A DNA stretch of 64,000 nucleotides from Panagrolaimus kolymaensis (GCA_028622995.1 JAJQJQ010000033.1:2108001-2172000); one strand, 5' to 3'; positions 1 to 12,614 are shown, counted from the first letter of the stretch. Notes: generated by a model not told the origin, from the sequence alone. A program made the numbers and translations.

Positions 1-25
1 TATATTTTTTGTATTTTACTATTAA

Positions 26-915
26 ATGCCTCCAGCAATCGCTGATAAAAAAAAGAAAAAACGTATAAAGAAAAAGAAAAAGACTAATGACGATGATTTT
101 CATACAGAAAGCGCCGGGATTGTTCAGAAATTAAAGCAACGGTATAATAATAATAAAAAGGTTTAGTTAATTTTTTGTAGCTTTAAATATAAGTTTTTGT
201 TTAAAGATTGATGGAGAAATTATAAAAGATCCTATGATTAAAAGTGGAAAATTAATTCATCCCACTCGATATATTTCCCTAATTGAAAGGGGCCAAAAAG
301 CTCAATTGAGTCGATTGATAGCTGTAAGTTTTGCAATTTAGTTTTCAATTTTTTTGTTAATTACTAATTATTAAGCCCGATCCACCAGAAAATGTTTTAC
401 AAACTAAATGGATTTGCGCATTGTGTCAAAGATATTCATGTTCTGATAATCTTGGTGATCTTTTTGGTCCATATTTTATCGATATTGATAGTAAAAAATT
501 TATACCAGAATTTTTATTAGCTGAAGGAGTGAGTATTCCGCCAAATGGAAAATCAACCATAGACTTATTTTTTCATGGACGTTGTGCACTTTGGTCCAAA
601 AATCTATATTTTTTTGGTGGAAAATTTCCTAAATTGGAAGAAAAACTTGACAAATTTTGGAGCACTAAATGTGATTTATGTGATGAACCGGGTGCTTCAG
701 TTGAATATGAAGATTCTAAATTTTCTCATTTCATATGTTTAGATGCTCAAGGTATTTTTTAAAAATTTATTATTATTACTGGTTGCGAACATTTTTTAAT
801 TAGTTTTTGCTTTCCTTTTTTGAATGCTGTAATTTCAAATTTTTTAGGTTACAAATTTGATGCAGATAATTGTGAAATCATTCCACCCAAACCAAATGTT
901 GATGAATTCCCTTAA
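26..915 (+). CDS. Extended PHD-finger (TCF20/RAI1-type ePHD) protein
   Basis: Exons are 26-160, 207-323, 376-751 and 848-915, giving a closed frame of 231 aa if the first ATG in the window is the start; the true start could lie outside. The N-terminus is a Lys-rich stretch that looks like a nuclear localisation signal. The third exon encodes a CALC pair, the GDLFGPY signature, HGRC, CDLC, a late FSHFIC and a final DNC. This is the ligand order of the extended PHD module found in TCF20, RAI1 and related chromatin proteins. Such modules bind nucleosomes or histone tails, so a nuclear role is inferred. The protein is far shorter than TCF20 or RAI1 and is mostly this one domain. The first two 3' splice sites are AAAG-like rather than TTTCAG. 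Confidence 0.75.
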
Positions 916-998
916 CTTTTTAAATAATAACATTACCATTTATTTTTTATTTTTTGATCATACAAAGATAACTTTTACATTGATACTACAAAAAAGAG

Positions 999-1004
999 AA
1001 TAAA
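999..1004 (+). terminator. Candidate poly(A) signal of the ePHD gene
   Basis: An AATAAA hexamer lies about 84 bases past the stop codon and is followed by a T-rich tract. It is the most likely cleavage signal for the upstream gene; AATAAA is frequent in this AT-rich DNA, so this is only suggestive. Confidence 0.35.
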
Positions 1005-1426
1005 ATTTTTTTAATTTTGTTGTTTAGAAAACAAATAAGTATTAAAAAAATTTAAAAAATTTAGGTGGCTAAAATAATAAGTATGTAAGTGCAATGTGTT
1101 GGGGCATATTTTGAGGACTATATAATATTAGTGAGTATAATAAAGTTTATGATTTAAGAAAAAAGGGATATGTAAAAGGAGAAGACATTAAAACAAACGT
1201 GCTTCTTAATAAAGAGGTCACAACCAAATCTACTAATAAAATATAATAGTAATGAAGCGAAATAGTCCACGACAAAAGAAAAACAAAAAAGGAAAAATGG
1301 CAGTCTTCTTTGGAATAATAATAAATGTTGCTTTTTGTCATTTAAAAAAAGGATAAATGCGTAGATCAGAAAAAGAAAAAAAATTAACAAAAGAATTATT
1401 TTTTTATTTTATTTATGATTGAATGT
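1005..1426. other. Convergent intergenic region, no gene seen
   Basis: AT-rich DNA between the convergent ends of the ePHD gene and discs-large. The short open frames here are purine/pyrimidine-biased and resemble no protein I know. It probably holds the two 3' UTRs. Confidence 0.5.
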
Positions 1427-4400
1427 TTAGAAAAGAGGTTGCCGAGTTGAAACCCAAATTCGTTGGCGGGATTGATCGTTAATGGTTGAAATAATTTTAT
1501 GAAGGATATCTTCAAGATTGTATCCAGTTACAATAGCTAAAAAATTTAAGCGATTAAAAGCGATTATGTTAAAAATGGGTAGCTTACAAGTGAAAAGATC
1601 TCCAAAGTTTTGTTCAATTCGTTGAATGCGTTCATATGATCGCTGGGCTTCACCATCTGATAAAGTTTGGTCCCATTCTCTAAAATTACCAAATAGTTTA
1701 GTTATATAAGTCGTTGTTTCTATAGTTTTAAATATTATTTTTGCTTACCTAAGTTGGTTGGGATTTTGTGGTTTAACAAGAACTGCGATGGGTTGAATAT
1801 TAGCTGTATTTTGAAGACGCTTAATTGCATTCGCGCTTACATCCAAAATGCAATGTCGTCCTGCATTTGCAACATCTTTTACAGCTTTAATACTAGTTCC
1901 ATAAAGATTATCTTGAAATTGTCCAGCTTCAATAAATTGATTGTTTCTCACATCTGCTTCCATATCAGTTTTACTAACAAAATAATAATCTCTTCCATTA
2001 ACTTCATTATCACGTGGTGGACGTGATGTATCTATAAAAAGGAAATTAGTAGCTTTGTAATTTTTGTAATTTTACAATTAGATTTTTTTGCAGAAAAAAA
2101 ATTATGATTCATTTAAAAGTCAATTTTAAAAGAGGACATGACTCAGTAGCGTGGAAATTATTTCTCGATGTTTATGTCTGGGGCAAAAAAAAAACAGCAT
2201 GAATCATTCGTAAAAAAGTAGTCGAGTGAGGAAAAAAACTTACGTGGAACACAACTACTAAATCGATCAGGATATCGACCAACGAGTTCATCGTTGATTC
2301 GGTCTTTAAGGCCTCCAAGGACAATAACAGGTCGGACATAATTGACTAAAAAAATTCATAGCTCGATTAAAAATAACAAATGAGTTAGTTGACTTACTGT
2401 TTTGAAGTTCAACAGTTTCATATGAGAAGAATGGCTCGTCGACGGTGTTCACTAAAGTAAAATTCAATTAGCGTTTAGGATTTAATTTACAAATATAAAC
2501 TACAGTTGTAAGATAAACGCAAAAAAAAAAAACACAAAAACATTTATGGTTTAAATTTTTTAAGTTTTGTTAAAGTTATCTTAAAATTTGCACTCTATGA
2601 ACTTTACAGAAATCACTTCATTGCTTTTACACTCGACCGGACAATTTTTTTTTGCCACACAACTCACGATAATCACTATCTGAAGTACATGTGTACTCGG
2701 TCGAAGTGAATTCAGCTGGTACCCCTAGATTTTGATTTGCATTCGATTTCCCTTTCTTTAATTTTTTCCACCGTTTTCCAAACTTACGATCTGTGTCATT
2801 AAATTCATTCAATTTTTCTGTGGATTTGACGAATGGGAATTTTCTTGAGAAGCTTAATTGCGATCGAGATCCTCGACGGTTTTCAAGTCCGCCACCCATG
2901 CTTGTATTTCGGCCTAAACTTTGACTTCCTGCATTGAAATTAACTTGCTTTCGACGTTGTCGTTCTCGTTTTTCAACTCGTTTTTTAGATGGAATAACAC
3001 CTTCTACGCCTTCATCACCATTTTCTGCAACTTTTCGTGCTGTCCACCAATCATCATCATTTGCATTTACAACGTGAAGGATATCACCATATACAAATGG
3101 CAAGGCACGATGGGGAACTCCAGCATCTCGGGTTGGGTCATTATCGAATAAAGCTCGAACATAAACATCACGCCTTTGAGATGTGATAACTCCGGGTGCG
3201 GTCATGGCTGCTTGTTTAGCTAACATATCATTTCGAAGTTGTTCAACTTTTTGTTCAAATGCCGCATATTCATCAGGGCGGTAATGTAAAGTTAAATTAA
3301 CAAAACTATTAGGTGAACAATTTTTAAGTGCCAATGCGGCTTGATTGTGAGAGGCATTTCGAAGATCCACGTCATTAACTTGAAGAAGAACATCACCCTT
3401 TCGAACTTGTCCAGAAAGATCAGCAACACCACCAGGAAGCACGTGGGAAACATACACGGGTTCACCATCTTCGCCGCCAACAATATTAAATCCAAGCCCA
3501 CCATCACCTTTTCTGAGAGTGATGGTTCGCCCTTGAAGATCAGGTTGTTGAGTGTAAACTAGATGAGTTTGTGAGCCATACGATTGATCAGGGAATTGTT
3601 GAGTTGAAGCTGAACGATTTGCTGCAACAATTCCTGTCATGGAACGTGAAGAATCATCAATTGGTGGTGGAACAAAATCTGGATATGGATTCTTTTCATA
3701 ATAAATTGTTACTCTATTTCCTGTGGATTTAAGGGTATTCACAGCAAATTCATGTGTGACATTATCAAAAACTGTATTATCAACAGCAAGGATTTTATCT
3801 TGCGGACGAATGCGACCGTCATAATATGCAGCGGAATTTTCAATGATTCGTGTAACAAAAATTCCATTATCTCCTGGGACGTGTTGATTACCATATCCTC
3901 CAGCAATGCTAAATCCAAGGCCTGATGGACCTTTGATTAATTCAAGTTTGCGAACATTTGGATTAAGTTCAAGGCGTTGAATTTCAATTGGAATCCGTTG
4001 AGTTGTTGTACTGATTGGTGAATGATGTGAAACCGGCAATGGTGGAGCTGTGGTAGTAGCTGTTGCATTATACGATGAAAAGCCTGTGGTTCCAGCTGTG
4101 GGTGGATATCGATAATCAGTAAGATTTGATTGTGATACACTTCGAGTAGGTTTTGGTCGTTTTACAAGTAATCTCACAACTGGACCGGATGATTTGAGAG
4201 CATCCACAGCTATTTGATGATCAACATCAACGCACTCAACATTGTTGACTTTTAAGATGATGTCGTTAACTCTGAAAGCAACAGAAATTATACATCAAAA
4301 TGTTTGTGCTTTACAAAAAAATCAAAAGCTCTTACTTGATTCTTCCATCTCTTGCAACAGCGCCTCCAGGTGAAATATCTGTGACATGAATATGGTGATC

Positions 4401-5645
4401 TGTTTCAGTTCGATCACGTCCGCCAGAAATTGAAAAACCAAGTCCAGTTTGATTTTTTTCAATTACAACATCAATAATATCCCATTCAACTCCATGAGAA
4501 TCAATTAAATTGCTTGACTATAAAATAATTACCTCTCATTAAAATGTTTATCGAAGACATTTTTTTCCAAGTGCATTTTGCTTCTTTTTTTTATTTGTGT
4601 TTGATAAAAATAACTTCTGATCTTTGAAAAATTTTCTTAAAAAAAAACGTCAAAGTAATCAATTTTTAGCAATAAAAAAATGAAGCGTTTTTGCAAAAAA
4701 AGACTTCACGATGTTTGCATTTTTAAGCCCATAAAAAAAAGTATGTCACTTTTGATGAGATTTTCAACAACAAAAAATATTTTAGTGGCAGTTTTTTATG
4801 AATGGATATGATTCATATGTTGATCCAGATTTACGTGAAAAAAAAATAATGCAGACAGAAAGAAAAAAAAAGATGAGTAAGAAGATGAAAAAATGCTCTT
4901 ACCGAAGTTGTTTGGGTCTGAACTCCAGCAGGTCCATCCATGGTTCGAGTTGCATATTCTGTTGTGGCCCATCCATCACGAGTCTAAAATGCAAGCAATA
5001 GTAAAAAAAAGGCTTAAAGGTATTAAAGATAATAATTTGGCAAAGATTGTAAAGCAATAAAGATGAACATGGACAAGTTAATCGACTGCTTATTTAAATT
5101 TAAAAAACTTACAAGTTCTCGTTTTTGTTCTTGAAAAGTATAAGAATGGGCTGAAACATTTGTGGGAGCATGGGAATGTGGATCAATTCCATTGGTATAA
5201 GGTCTATCAAAAGGTCGATCGATAAGACCTCCACTTGAAAGTCCAGATTCCAAAGGACTTTTATAAGCAGTGGCACCAAAAGGTGGATTATTTTCCCATC
5301 TTTCTGCAAAGCGTTTAGTTTCACGAATTTTGTCATCAACGCTGATTCGTTCATTTAAAAGAACATCATCTTGAAAATCAGAAATGGCTAAAAGATTAAA
5401 GTGTATTTTTACAAGTTTCACAAGAATTAACAAACCACAAAGATTTCGAAAAAGTTGAGCTTTAAAAATGGCAATAATTTTTTCTATTTCACGTTTGAGC
5501 TCTCGATCTGTGCTTCGAGTATCGTGAAGATCGGCATGATAACCTTCAAGTCGTTCCAAAGCTCGATGAGCTTCTAAAAAAGTGAAATCAATTAAAATGT
5601 ATTTCAATTAATTTAAAAAAATTTACCGCCAGATTTGTGTGACAT
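1427..5645 (-). CDS. dlg-1: Discs-large MAGUK scaffold (L27, 3x PDZ, SH3, GuK)
   Basis: Exons in transcript order: 5645-5627, 5573-5436, 5387-5113, 4983-4903, 4517-4336, 4271-2668, 2451-2398, 2345-2244, 2031-1749, 1679-1588 and 1536-1427. They join in frame to 979 aa, close to the family's usual length. The domain order is complete: an N-terminal L27; PDZ1 (GLGFSISGG); PDZ2 (GLGFSIAGG); PDZ3 (GLGFNIVGG); SH3 ([10 protein letters not shown]...DDWWTAR); a basic hook region; and a guanylate-kinase domain ([19 protein letters not shown], ending [12 protein letters not shown]). In animals, Discs-large organises epithelial apical junctions and synapses by binding C-terminal PDZ ligands and kinesin/GUKH partners; its GuK domain binds phosphopeptides rather than making GDP. 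The donor GTGAGT at 2667 is chosen over read-through to the stop near 2627 because it restores the hook-GuK link. A reduced paralogue lies at 24.4-26.2 kb. Confidence 0.95.
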
Positions 5646-8324
5646 TGTTATTCTTCGATTATTTTTTTATATAGAGAAATTTGTCAATAATAAAAAGGGG
5701 TTAATTTACCCTTGAATGAAGAAGACGAAAAAAAAACTTGAACGCTACGATCACAAAAACTTTTTCTCCTTTTCTTTGCTGCTGCAATTGTTGATGACTT
5801 TTAGATCGAGCAGCGAATTCGAGTCGCGCACCTCGTTGAATTCCTCACACTTTTTTTCTTTCTAGCTGCTGCTGCTGTTTTGTTTCGTTTATCGTCGAGC
5901 AAAAAGGGTCGCTGAAAAATGAAGGGAGAAAATTATTTTTAAGAGTAAATAAGTCGTAATCGGCCGTTGTTTCTCGACATTTTTTTTGTAGAAGAAGAAT
6001 AAAGAATGGAATGTGACGCTATTTAAGGGGAAAACAGTTAAAAGAAGAAGATGAGGCTGAATTTGAGTTACTTATGTCTTTTTTTCTTCTCCAAAACAGT
6101 CTTTGAATTTACGAATAACACCGTCGAATAGAAGAGAGAAATAAGCAAGCATAAGTGTTGATACCAACGGTAAAAAAATCAAAAGAAAATTCCCTCAGGC
6201 GTTGAGGAAAAGAGGAAGTAAGCCATCGATAAGAAGAAACAAAAAAATAAAAAAAATGCGCGAAAGAAAAACAAAAGTTGCAACAACAACAAAAAAACGT
6301 CAAAGAAAGAAAAATAAACATGAAGAAAAAAAAGTTGAAGATTTTTTTGTTTGATTTTACTCTTCTGTTTTATGACTACTATTGTATTTAGGGGGAAAAA
6401 GTTAATGAATCAAAAGTTAAATATAAATAAACACGCAGTAACAAAAAGGTCACCAACGTAAGGGAAATAAATGCAAGGAAAAGTAGTAAAAAAATAGTAA
6501 AAATAACCATGGGAAGGAGGTAATCAATTGGGGTAAAAAACGGAGATCAGGAAACTAGAAGTCATATAAGATAAATGGTAAAACCAAAAAAGATATGTGA
6601 TGAGTAAATATCGATTTATGTGCTTTTACTTTTGTAACTTATGAACCATTAATTATTAACAAGCGATTTTCTAATCAGCTGAAATAGAAGTTCATAGCGT
6701 TTCAAATTCAAAATTTCATAAAAGCCGCTATCATTCGTTCATAATTAATACAAATTATTTTTTCCTCACTAATTTATTGATAATGTCCAAAAATAGTCAA
6801 CAACAAAATAAAAAAGGGTCAATGAGTTTTTCCGGGATGAATGATTAACAACACAACACTATCATCAAAGTCATGCGATGCGACGACGACAATGATGTAC
6901 CAAAAAATAGGCTTTAAATTCGAGACCCCTACTGTTTTTCATCTTCTCTTTTTTTTTCTCCTCCTTCTTCAAAAAATCTGGAAAACGTTTTCATGTTTTA
7001 ACAAATAAGAAAGAAAAAACCCAGATAAAAATGTAAAATATATTTTTATAAAAATTTAAGGAGAAAAAAAATCGTACAAAAGAACATACAATTTTCTTTT
7101 TCTTGCTTAAAGCAAAGAAAAAAATTGTATGCAAATAGCAAATACGGACACGAAGCTTCAAGGAAAATTCTTGCATTTTTTTGGTAGTGACTTTAAAGAC
7201 GACGACGATGAAAAAAGAGAAGGAACGATGAGCAATCACCACCACCAATACGTTCACCTCCATCAACGATTTAAAGAAGAAGAAGACGAAGAAAAAGAGG
7301 GAATGAAGGAGGGCGGCAGCGTGAAAGCAAGCGCAAAATGGAAATACGCTGTTTCACGCTTCTTCTTCTTCCCTTCGACAATTTTATGGAAAACAAGGCA
7401 AGTAAGAAAAATCAAAAAATTATAGTATTGGAAAGAAAGCACAGTTTTACTGATAACGTAAAAGTTTCAATGTTTTTATTGAAAAAATAGTGTAAAACAA
7501 GGCATAATTATTTGCTATCAAAAATTGAAATTAGTGGGAACCAAATTCTTTTACACTATTCTCGATGATTTGGGATAAGTGAAGATTTAATTAAATTTAG
7601 CCAAGGTTCAATGAGAAAAGTAGATTATCACAGGTGATAAAACGATCATAAAACGAATGACCCCGTCATAGTAACCATTTTAAATAGAAAAAATATTCTG
7701 GTATAAATCGAAACCAGATATTTTAAAATCTGCTTAATAATAAAAACCGAATCATTTTAAATCTTTCGCTATCTATCCTCCATCATAAATTTTGATGATA
7801 CATAAACTTATTGATCCTCCATCAAACTACTTCTTATTTTTTCAATAATAATAATAAATATAAAAATGAAACAACAAAAAAACAATAATGAGAAGAAAAA
7901 AAGAACACCAAAAAAATATAATTCCGATGAACGAAATATCACGCGGCTGTCGTCGTTGGTGTGTTTGACTTTAAATATATTTTTGAGGGAAAAGGAAAGA
8001 CGACGAGAAAAAGGAAGAAAAAATAAGGGAGTGTAATTGCCGACGATTGATCCACCAGCAATAGCAAAAATAATATAATACATATAATCGACGATGGAAG
8101 TGACGAGGTCCTCACTCTTGGTCAGTTTTAATCAAGATCCTTGCTTGTTGCCCCTTCAATGTCCTTAAAAAAATTTACGGAAAAATTTGATTGAAATTTT
8201 TTTTTGAATGAATAAAAAGTTTGAAAGGAAAAAAAAATTAAAAATTTAATAAAAAAAAGATTAATATAATTAACGAAAATTATTTGAAAGAAAAAACTGG
8301 AAATATAAAATTTTATGGAGGATT
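5646..8324. other. Long upstream region of discs-large, no gene seen
   Basis: About 2.7 kb of AT-rich DNA with long A, T and GAAGAA/TTCTTC runs. Open frames in it (for example at 7129-7425) are highly charged low-complexity strings with no recognisable domain. It probably holds the discs-large promoter and 5' UTR; no specific factor site can be supported. Confidence 0.5.
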
Positions 8325-8328
8325 TTAA

Positions 8329-8521
8329 AGGGCCATAGCTATTTGCAGCCTTTTTGAAATTTCGTTTACGGGTACTGAATTTTGCGAATGCCAAGCGCGT
8401 GTTTGAATTTAACGTGTCATTTACTGTAGCTACACGTAAATTCAAATTGCCGGTTGGCGAAGTATGAATTCAGCTCCCGTAAAACGAAATTTTGAAAAAG
8501 GCTGCAAATAGCTATGGCCCT
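8329..8521. mobile_element. MITE, 193 bases, flanked by TTAA
   Basis: The sequence folds back on itself almost end to end. It starts AGGGCCATAGCTATTTG and ends with the reverse complement, and it is flanked on both sides by TTAA (8325-8328 and 8522-8525). An inner hairpin pairs CGTGTTTGAATTT-like sequence with AAATTCAAA. The element at 16757-16947 has the same architecture and related ends, so both belong to one non-autonomous family. Flanking TTAA suggests piggyBac-type mobilisation, but a TA duplication (Tc1/mariner) cannot be excluded because the termini extend the palindrome. Confidence 0.8.
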
Positions 8522-10305
8522 TTAAAAGGAGAGAAAAGACTATCATGAATCATCAAAAGATTATTATTATAAAGCGTACTGAACTTAAAATTATTACCCA
8601 GAATAAAAAAATCTACCAGCCTTCATATTAAAAGCTCCGATAAAAAAAAACTCTAAAGCTTTGGCATTTTTTCTTTAATTTTTTTAAATCAAAGAGAGCG
8701 AATCTTCTTTTTTTACCGGTCTAGTATCATCAACAACAATAAATACAATTTCCTACGCAACATTTGCCGACACAACAAAATAAAAACGAAACCCTTTTAA
8801 GACGGACCTCGTCTTCCACAAAAAAAACTCCTAATACTACTACCAAACAACAATGGCCTTCCAGCCGGAAAGAGTCCTCCGAATAAGGCCCTCTTTTTTC
8901 ATTTTTCTCTCCTGCTGTTGTTTAAAAAATGCATATTCGCATTCATTCACCTTGAGTTTCAAAAAAATGTGGACTTTCATAAACGAATAGGTGAAAGAAG
9001 AGGGAGAAAAAAAAGACGACGGCGGTGAGACGAGAACCAACGTCCGACGCTAGGTGGGCTTTCTTTCTTCCTTTTTTTATGACAATAATGCGTGTGTTTG
9101 TGAGTTAAGGCGAATGAACGCACACATTTTTCTTTTTTTTTTTTGCCGCTGATGACTGACAATGTTCTCGTCGCCGTCGCTTTCCAATGTTGGCTGCTTA
9201 ATAAAGAACGAATAAGGCAAATTTTTTCTCGTTCTTCTCGTTTGTCCCTTTCAATGTTGTTGCTTCGGTCAAGGGCTTTTTTCATTTTTTGCGCAGGTAG
9301 AAAGAATTATGAGAGGAGCGAATTTGAGATAAACCTTTTCCAAAACCTCTTCTCTGAAAAATAAAAACCCAGGTGGTTAACGTTCTCGCAGACAAGACAA
9401 CAAAAAAAAAGAATTGAAACCAACAACCAACCAAAAACATACAAAGAATAATACAAATATATATATTTGCATAAAACCAAAAAAAGGAAACAAACTAAAA
9501 AAGATTTTTGAGTTTTAGGCTAAATTAACGGATTTGTTAAATGAGAAACGTCGCGAGGAAAAAAATTAAATAGAAATGAGTCATTGCGTTTTATTACTGC
9601 TTCAGGCGATGAAAAAGGAGGAGAAGAGAGAAGAAATGTTAGTTGTACAGTTTATGAGAATGGAAAAGAGAAGTTTGTAGTCTTTGAGGCCTTCTTCGAC
9701 AATAATAAGAAACCAAAGTTTCGTTATTTCGACCAAGCAATTTGAATTCAATTTTTAAGTAAAAAAATAGAAACAGATCCATTTTTTCCCCTCTTCTCAC
9801 TTTAACTTTAACCTTGCTGCTAAAAAACATCAAAACATGACCTCCAATAAATGGACAAGAAATGTCAAAATCATGATCGGAGAATCGCCAAAAAATACTG
9901 TCTCTTTCTTCTTCGTTCTGGCATTTTTATTTTTTTATTATCGTTGACGAAAATCTTTATAGCAGCGGTTTTAACGACAAGAAGAAGAGAAAAATGCCAT
10001 TGAGGGAAAAAATAAGAATGAAAAGCGACCTTGAATGGAATTGAACGATCGACGAAAAACCGGTATTGTTTGTCGTCGTTATTTTGTGGCAGATCAAAAA
10101 AAGGAAAAATAAAAATAAAAATAAAACTTTTTTGCGCGAAGAAGAAAAAACACAACGGTACCACCAAACCAGCTTCAAAAAGTATGTGCATTTCATCCTT
10201 CACCTTTTAATACACGGGTCATTCAATCGTTTGTTTTACCTCAAAAAGCAAGCAGCGAAAAATATTTGTGAATAGCATTCCTCTAGAATATCGACAAACA
10301 AACAT
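8522..10305. other. Gene-free low-complexity DNA
   Basis: AT-rich DNA with A-runs and GAA/TTC tracts. The open frames are charged or Phe-rich strings on both strands and match no family. Nothing else was supported. Confidence 0.5.
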
Positions 10306-10588
10306 TAATCATATAATGGAGAAATAAAAAAAATAAAAAGGAGGGAACTGGGCAAAATTTTTTTAAAGCCGCCGCTGAACTGGGTGTATCAAAAAGACAG
10401 TTTCTGTAGTTTAAAAAAAGATTTCTCCACGTTTATTGACTTAATTTTGTTTTAAAAGATTTACAGACTTTTATTGACTTCATGCTAAACAACTTTTGTA
10501 TCAAAAAAAAGATTTCCAAACTTTTATTGAGTTACATCGAACCCAGTTCCCTCCTTTTTATTTTTTTTATTTCTCCATTATATGATTA
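10306..10588. mobile_element. Inverted-repeat element (MITE) of about 283 bases
   Basis: Terminal inverted repeats of about 47 bases begin TAATCATATAATGGAG and run through an A-rich tract to AGGAGGGAACTGGG; the right end is the reverse complement. The interior has repeated TTTATTGA-type words. Flanks are compatible with a TA target duplication, as in Tc1/mariner-derived MITEs. No coding capacity. Confidence 0.75.
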
Positions 10589-10725
10589 GCTATTTTTTAT
10601 TGAATTTTGTAAATTCGAAAAATGCAAAAAGTTCATGTTAAGGTAGACTTTTTTTTAGCGACGTGCAATGACTCGCCTAATGGTTTGCCCACCAGTTTAT
10701 TGTTGCTATCATTCTAAAATCATTG

Positions 10726-11167
10726 TATGTATGTAGGGTTGGTTAATTTACCGGTAAATTAAAAATCGGTTAATTAACCGGTTAATTAACCGGTTAATTA
10801 ACCGGTGTCGATGTTAATTAACCGCTACTACGAAAACCTACAAAAGTTTACGAAATGTTACGAAATGAGTGCTTTATAGAGCAACCACCGTTATTTTAGG
10901 GAAAATGATGGATTTCAGAGAAATTTAACGATAAAATGAAAAAATAAACACTTAAACGTGGTTTCGTATGTTCCATTTTTCTTGGAAATTTTTTGGAAAA
11001 TGGTTTCAAAGGGTTTTTTCCTGTGGTAAAACTTTTTATAATTTACCGGTTAATTATGCCTCGGTTAATTAACCGGTTAATTCACCGGTTAATTCACCGG
11101 TTAATTCACCGGTTAATTCACCGGTTAATTCACCGGTTAATTAACAACTGACAACCCTATATGTATG
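10726..11167. mobile_element. hAT-like non-autonomous element with 8-base target duplication
   Basis: The element spans 10734-11159 (426 bases). It begins TAGGGTTG and ends CAACCCTA, and is bracketed by the direct 8-base repeat TATGTATG at 10726-10733 and 11160-11167. An 8-base duplication with short TIRs is the hallmark of hAT transposons. The interior contains two runs of a 12-base word (CCGGTTAATTAA on the left, CCGGTTAATTCA on the right), which are near-palindromic around CCGG. No transposase is encoded. Confidence 0.85.
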
Positions 11168-11303
11168 TAATCAAGCATATAAGCAAAGACATTTTGCCAA
11201 ACGCCAACATTAGTTTGTAGAATTTCGAACATAAAAAACTTTGAAATTTTTCATGAATTAAATCTCGTTATTTCCGTGTTTTTCTTGAAATTTTTTTAAT
11301 TAA

Positions 11304-11550
11304 AGGGGCACTTTCACCTGACTCAAATTTTTGCTTACGACATGTTTTACCTCCTAGCGCGAAAGTTCTTTGTCAAGTCCATTTCGAAAAGGTTTGTAAG
11401 TCTTTGTCAAGCTTTGGAAAAAATTTCAAAAATTTCACAAAGTTTGACCAAGGCTTACAAACCTTTTCGAAATGGACTTGACAAAGAACTTTCGCGCTAG
11501 GAGGTAAAACATGTCGTAAGCAAAAATTTGAGTCAGGTGAAAGTGCCCCT
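11304..11550. mobile_element. Long near-perfect inverted repeat, TTAA-flanked
   Basis: A 247-base foldback whose arms, each about 110 bases, look essentially perfectly complementary: AGGGGCACTTTCACCTGAC at the left and its reverse complement at the right. It is flanked by TTAA at 11300-11303 and 11551-11554. Near-identity of the arms suggests a recent insertion or arm correction. It lies about 150 bases upstream of the Tudor gene start. Confidence 0.85.
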
Positions 11551-11700
11551 TTAAGTTATTATTAGAATATTATTTTACCTCTAACAATAATTTAAAACTT
11601 CATTTTAATACTTCTTTGGGGTTATCGTGAAATAATGAATTGTGTATTATTTGTATATTATTTTAGAATAATCTCATAATTTTTTCTTTAAAGATTAATT

Positions 11701-12614
11701 ATGGAACAAGAAAATCCTCCTCAATCTCCATATTTAATAACAAATTGTAATCCTCCAAAATATATTACTTCAAGAGAAAAGGTAAACTCCTATTATTTTT
11801 TGTGAGAATTAATCATTTTTTTGTAATAATAATTTTCAGGTTCATCGAATCCGCTGTTTGGTCGGTTTTCATGCTGAAGTTATGGAAATTATTTCTCCAA
11901 GTGAAATTTGGGTTCGATGCTTGAATCATATTACTGATAATCTTGTTCTTTCTCAAAAGTAAGTGTATTTTAAATTTAAATTTTTGTTTAATTTCAAACT
12001 TTAGTAATCCACCTGACTTAGAAACTGATATTCATCCAAATGATTATGTTATGGTTCCATTCAATGAAACTCAGCTTGCTCGTGCTCGTATTATTAGATA
12101 TGATCCTAACACTGAAATGGCAATAGTTCGTTATATTGATCGTGGAAATGCTGCTAAAATACCCAAGGAATACTTATATAAAATGAACGACGAATTTCGA
12201 ACCCATCCATGGCAAGCAATTTTAGTGTCATTGCATAATATTGTTCCTGAAAACGATGTTTGTTTTATTTTTTTTACGAACTTCTGTTTGATAATTTTAT
12301 TTTAGGAAGAATGGTCAATAAAAGAAGCCACAGCACTGCGCGCTGTTATGGAACAATTTCCTTATGTTTGGGTTATTCCTCAACTTACAAGCCACTTTGT
12401 CAATGATGATGCCGAGCCTAATAGAGTTTTATTAAATGGTTTAACTCATGAAGACCTTGAAACAATAGTAACAACTCAACGCTCTAATTATGCTGATCTT
12501 GGAGAAGGAATCATTGAATTGTATTATTTAGAACTTTCGACAGCTGCTTCCACTCCAAAGCCTATTATCGATTCCATGGATTATTCGCCATTTCCTGTTG
12601 AAGAAATGAATTAA
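11701..12614 (+). CDS. Single Tudor-domain protein
   Basis: Exons 11701-11781, 11840-11958, 12005-12257 and 12306-12614 join to 253 aa. The centre (roughly residues 35-140) reads as a Tudor core: an HAEVMEIISPSEIWVRC strand, then DYVMVPF, LARARIIRYD, the RYIDRGNAAKIP segment and PWQAILVSL. Extended Tudor domains bind symmetrically dimethylated arginine and are common in germline RNP and piRNA proteins; the germline role is only a family inference. No second domain or signal peptide is seen. The upstream MITE leaves only about 150 bases for a promoter. An AATAAA lies at 12686-12691. Confidence 0.85.

Noticed and set aside
6109..7425. Several open frames of 70-98 codons upstream of discs-large
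   Set aside because: They are charged or Phe-rich strings from A/T and GAA runs, overlap on opposite strands, and show no domain or consistent splice structure.
10726..11167. Interstitial telomere-like GGTTAA repeats
   Set aside because: The word is a 12-base CCGGTTAATTAA palindrome, not the nematode TTAGGC telomere unit, and it lies inside a bounded hAT-like element.
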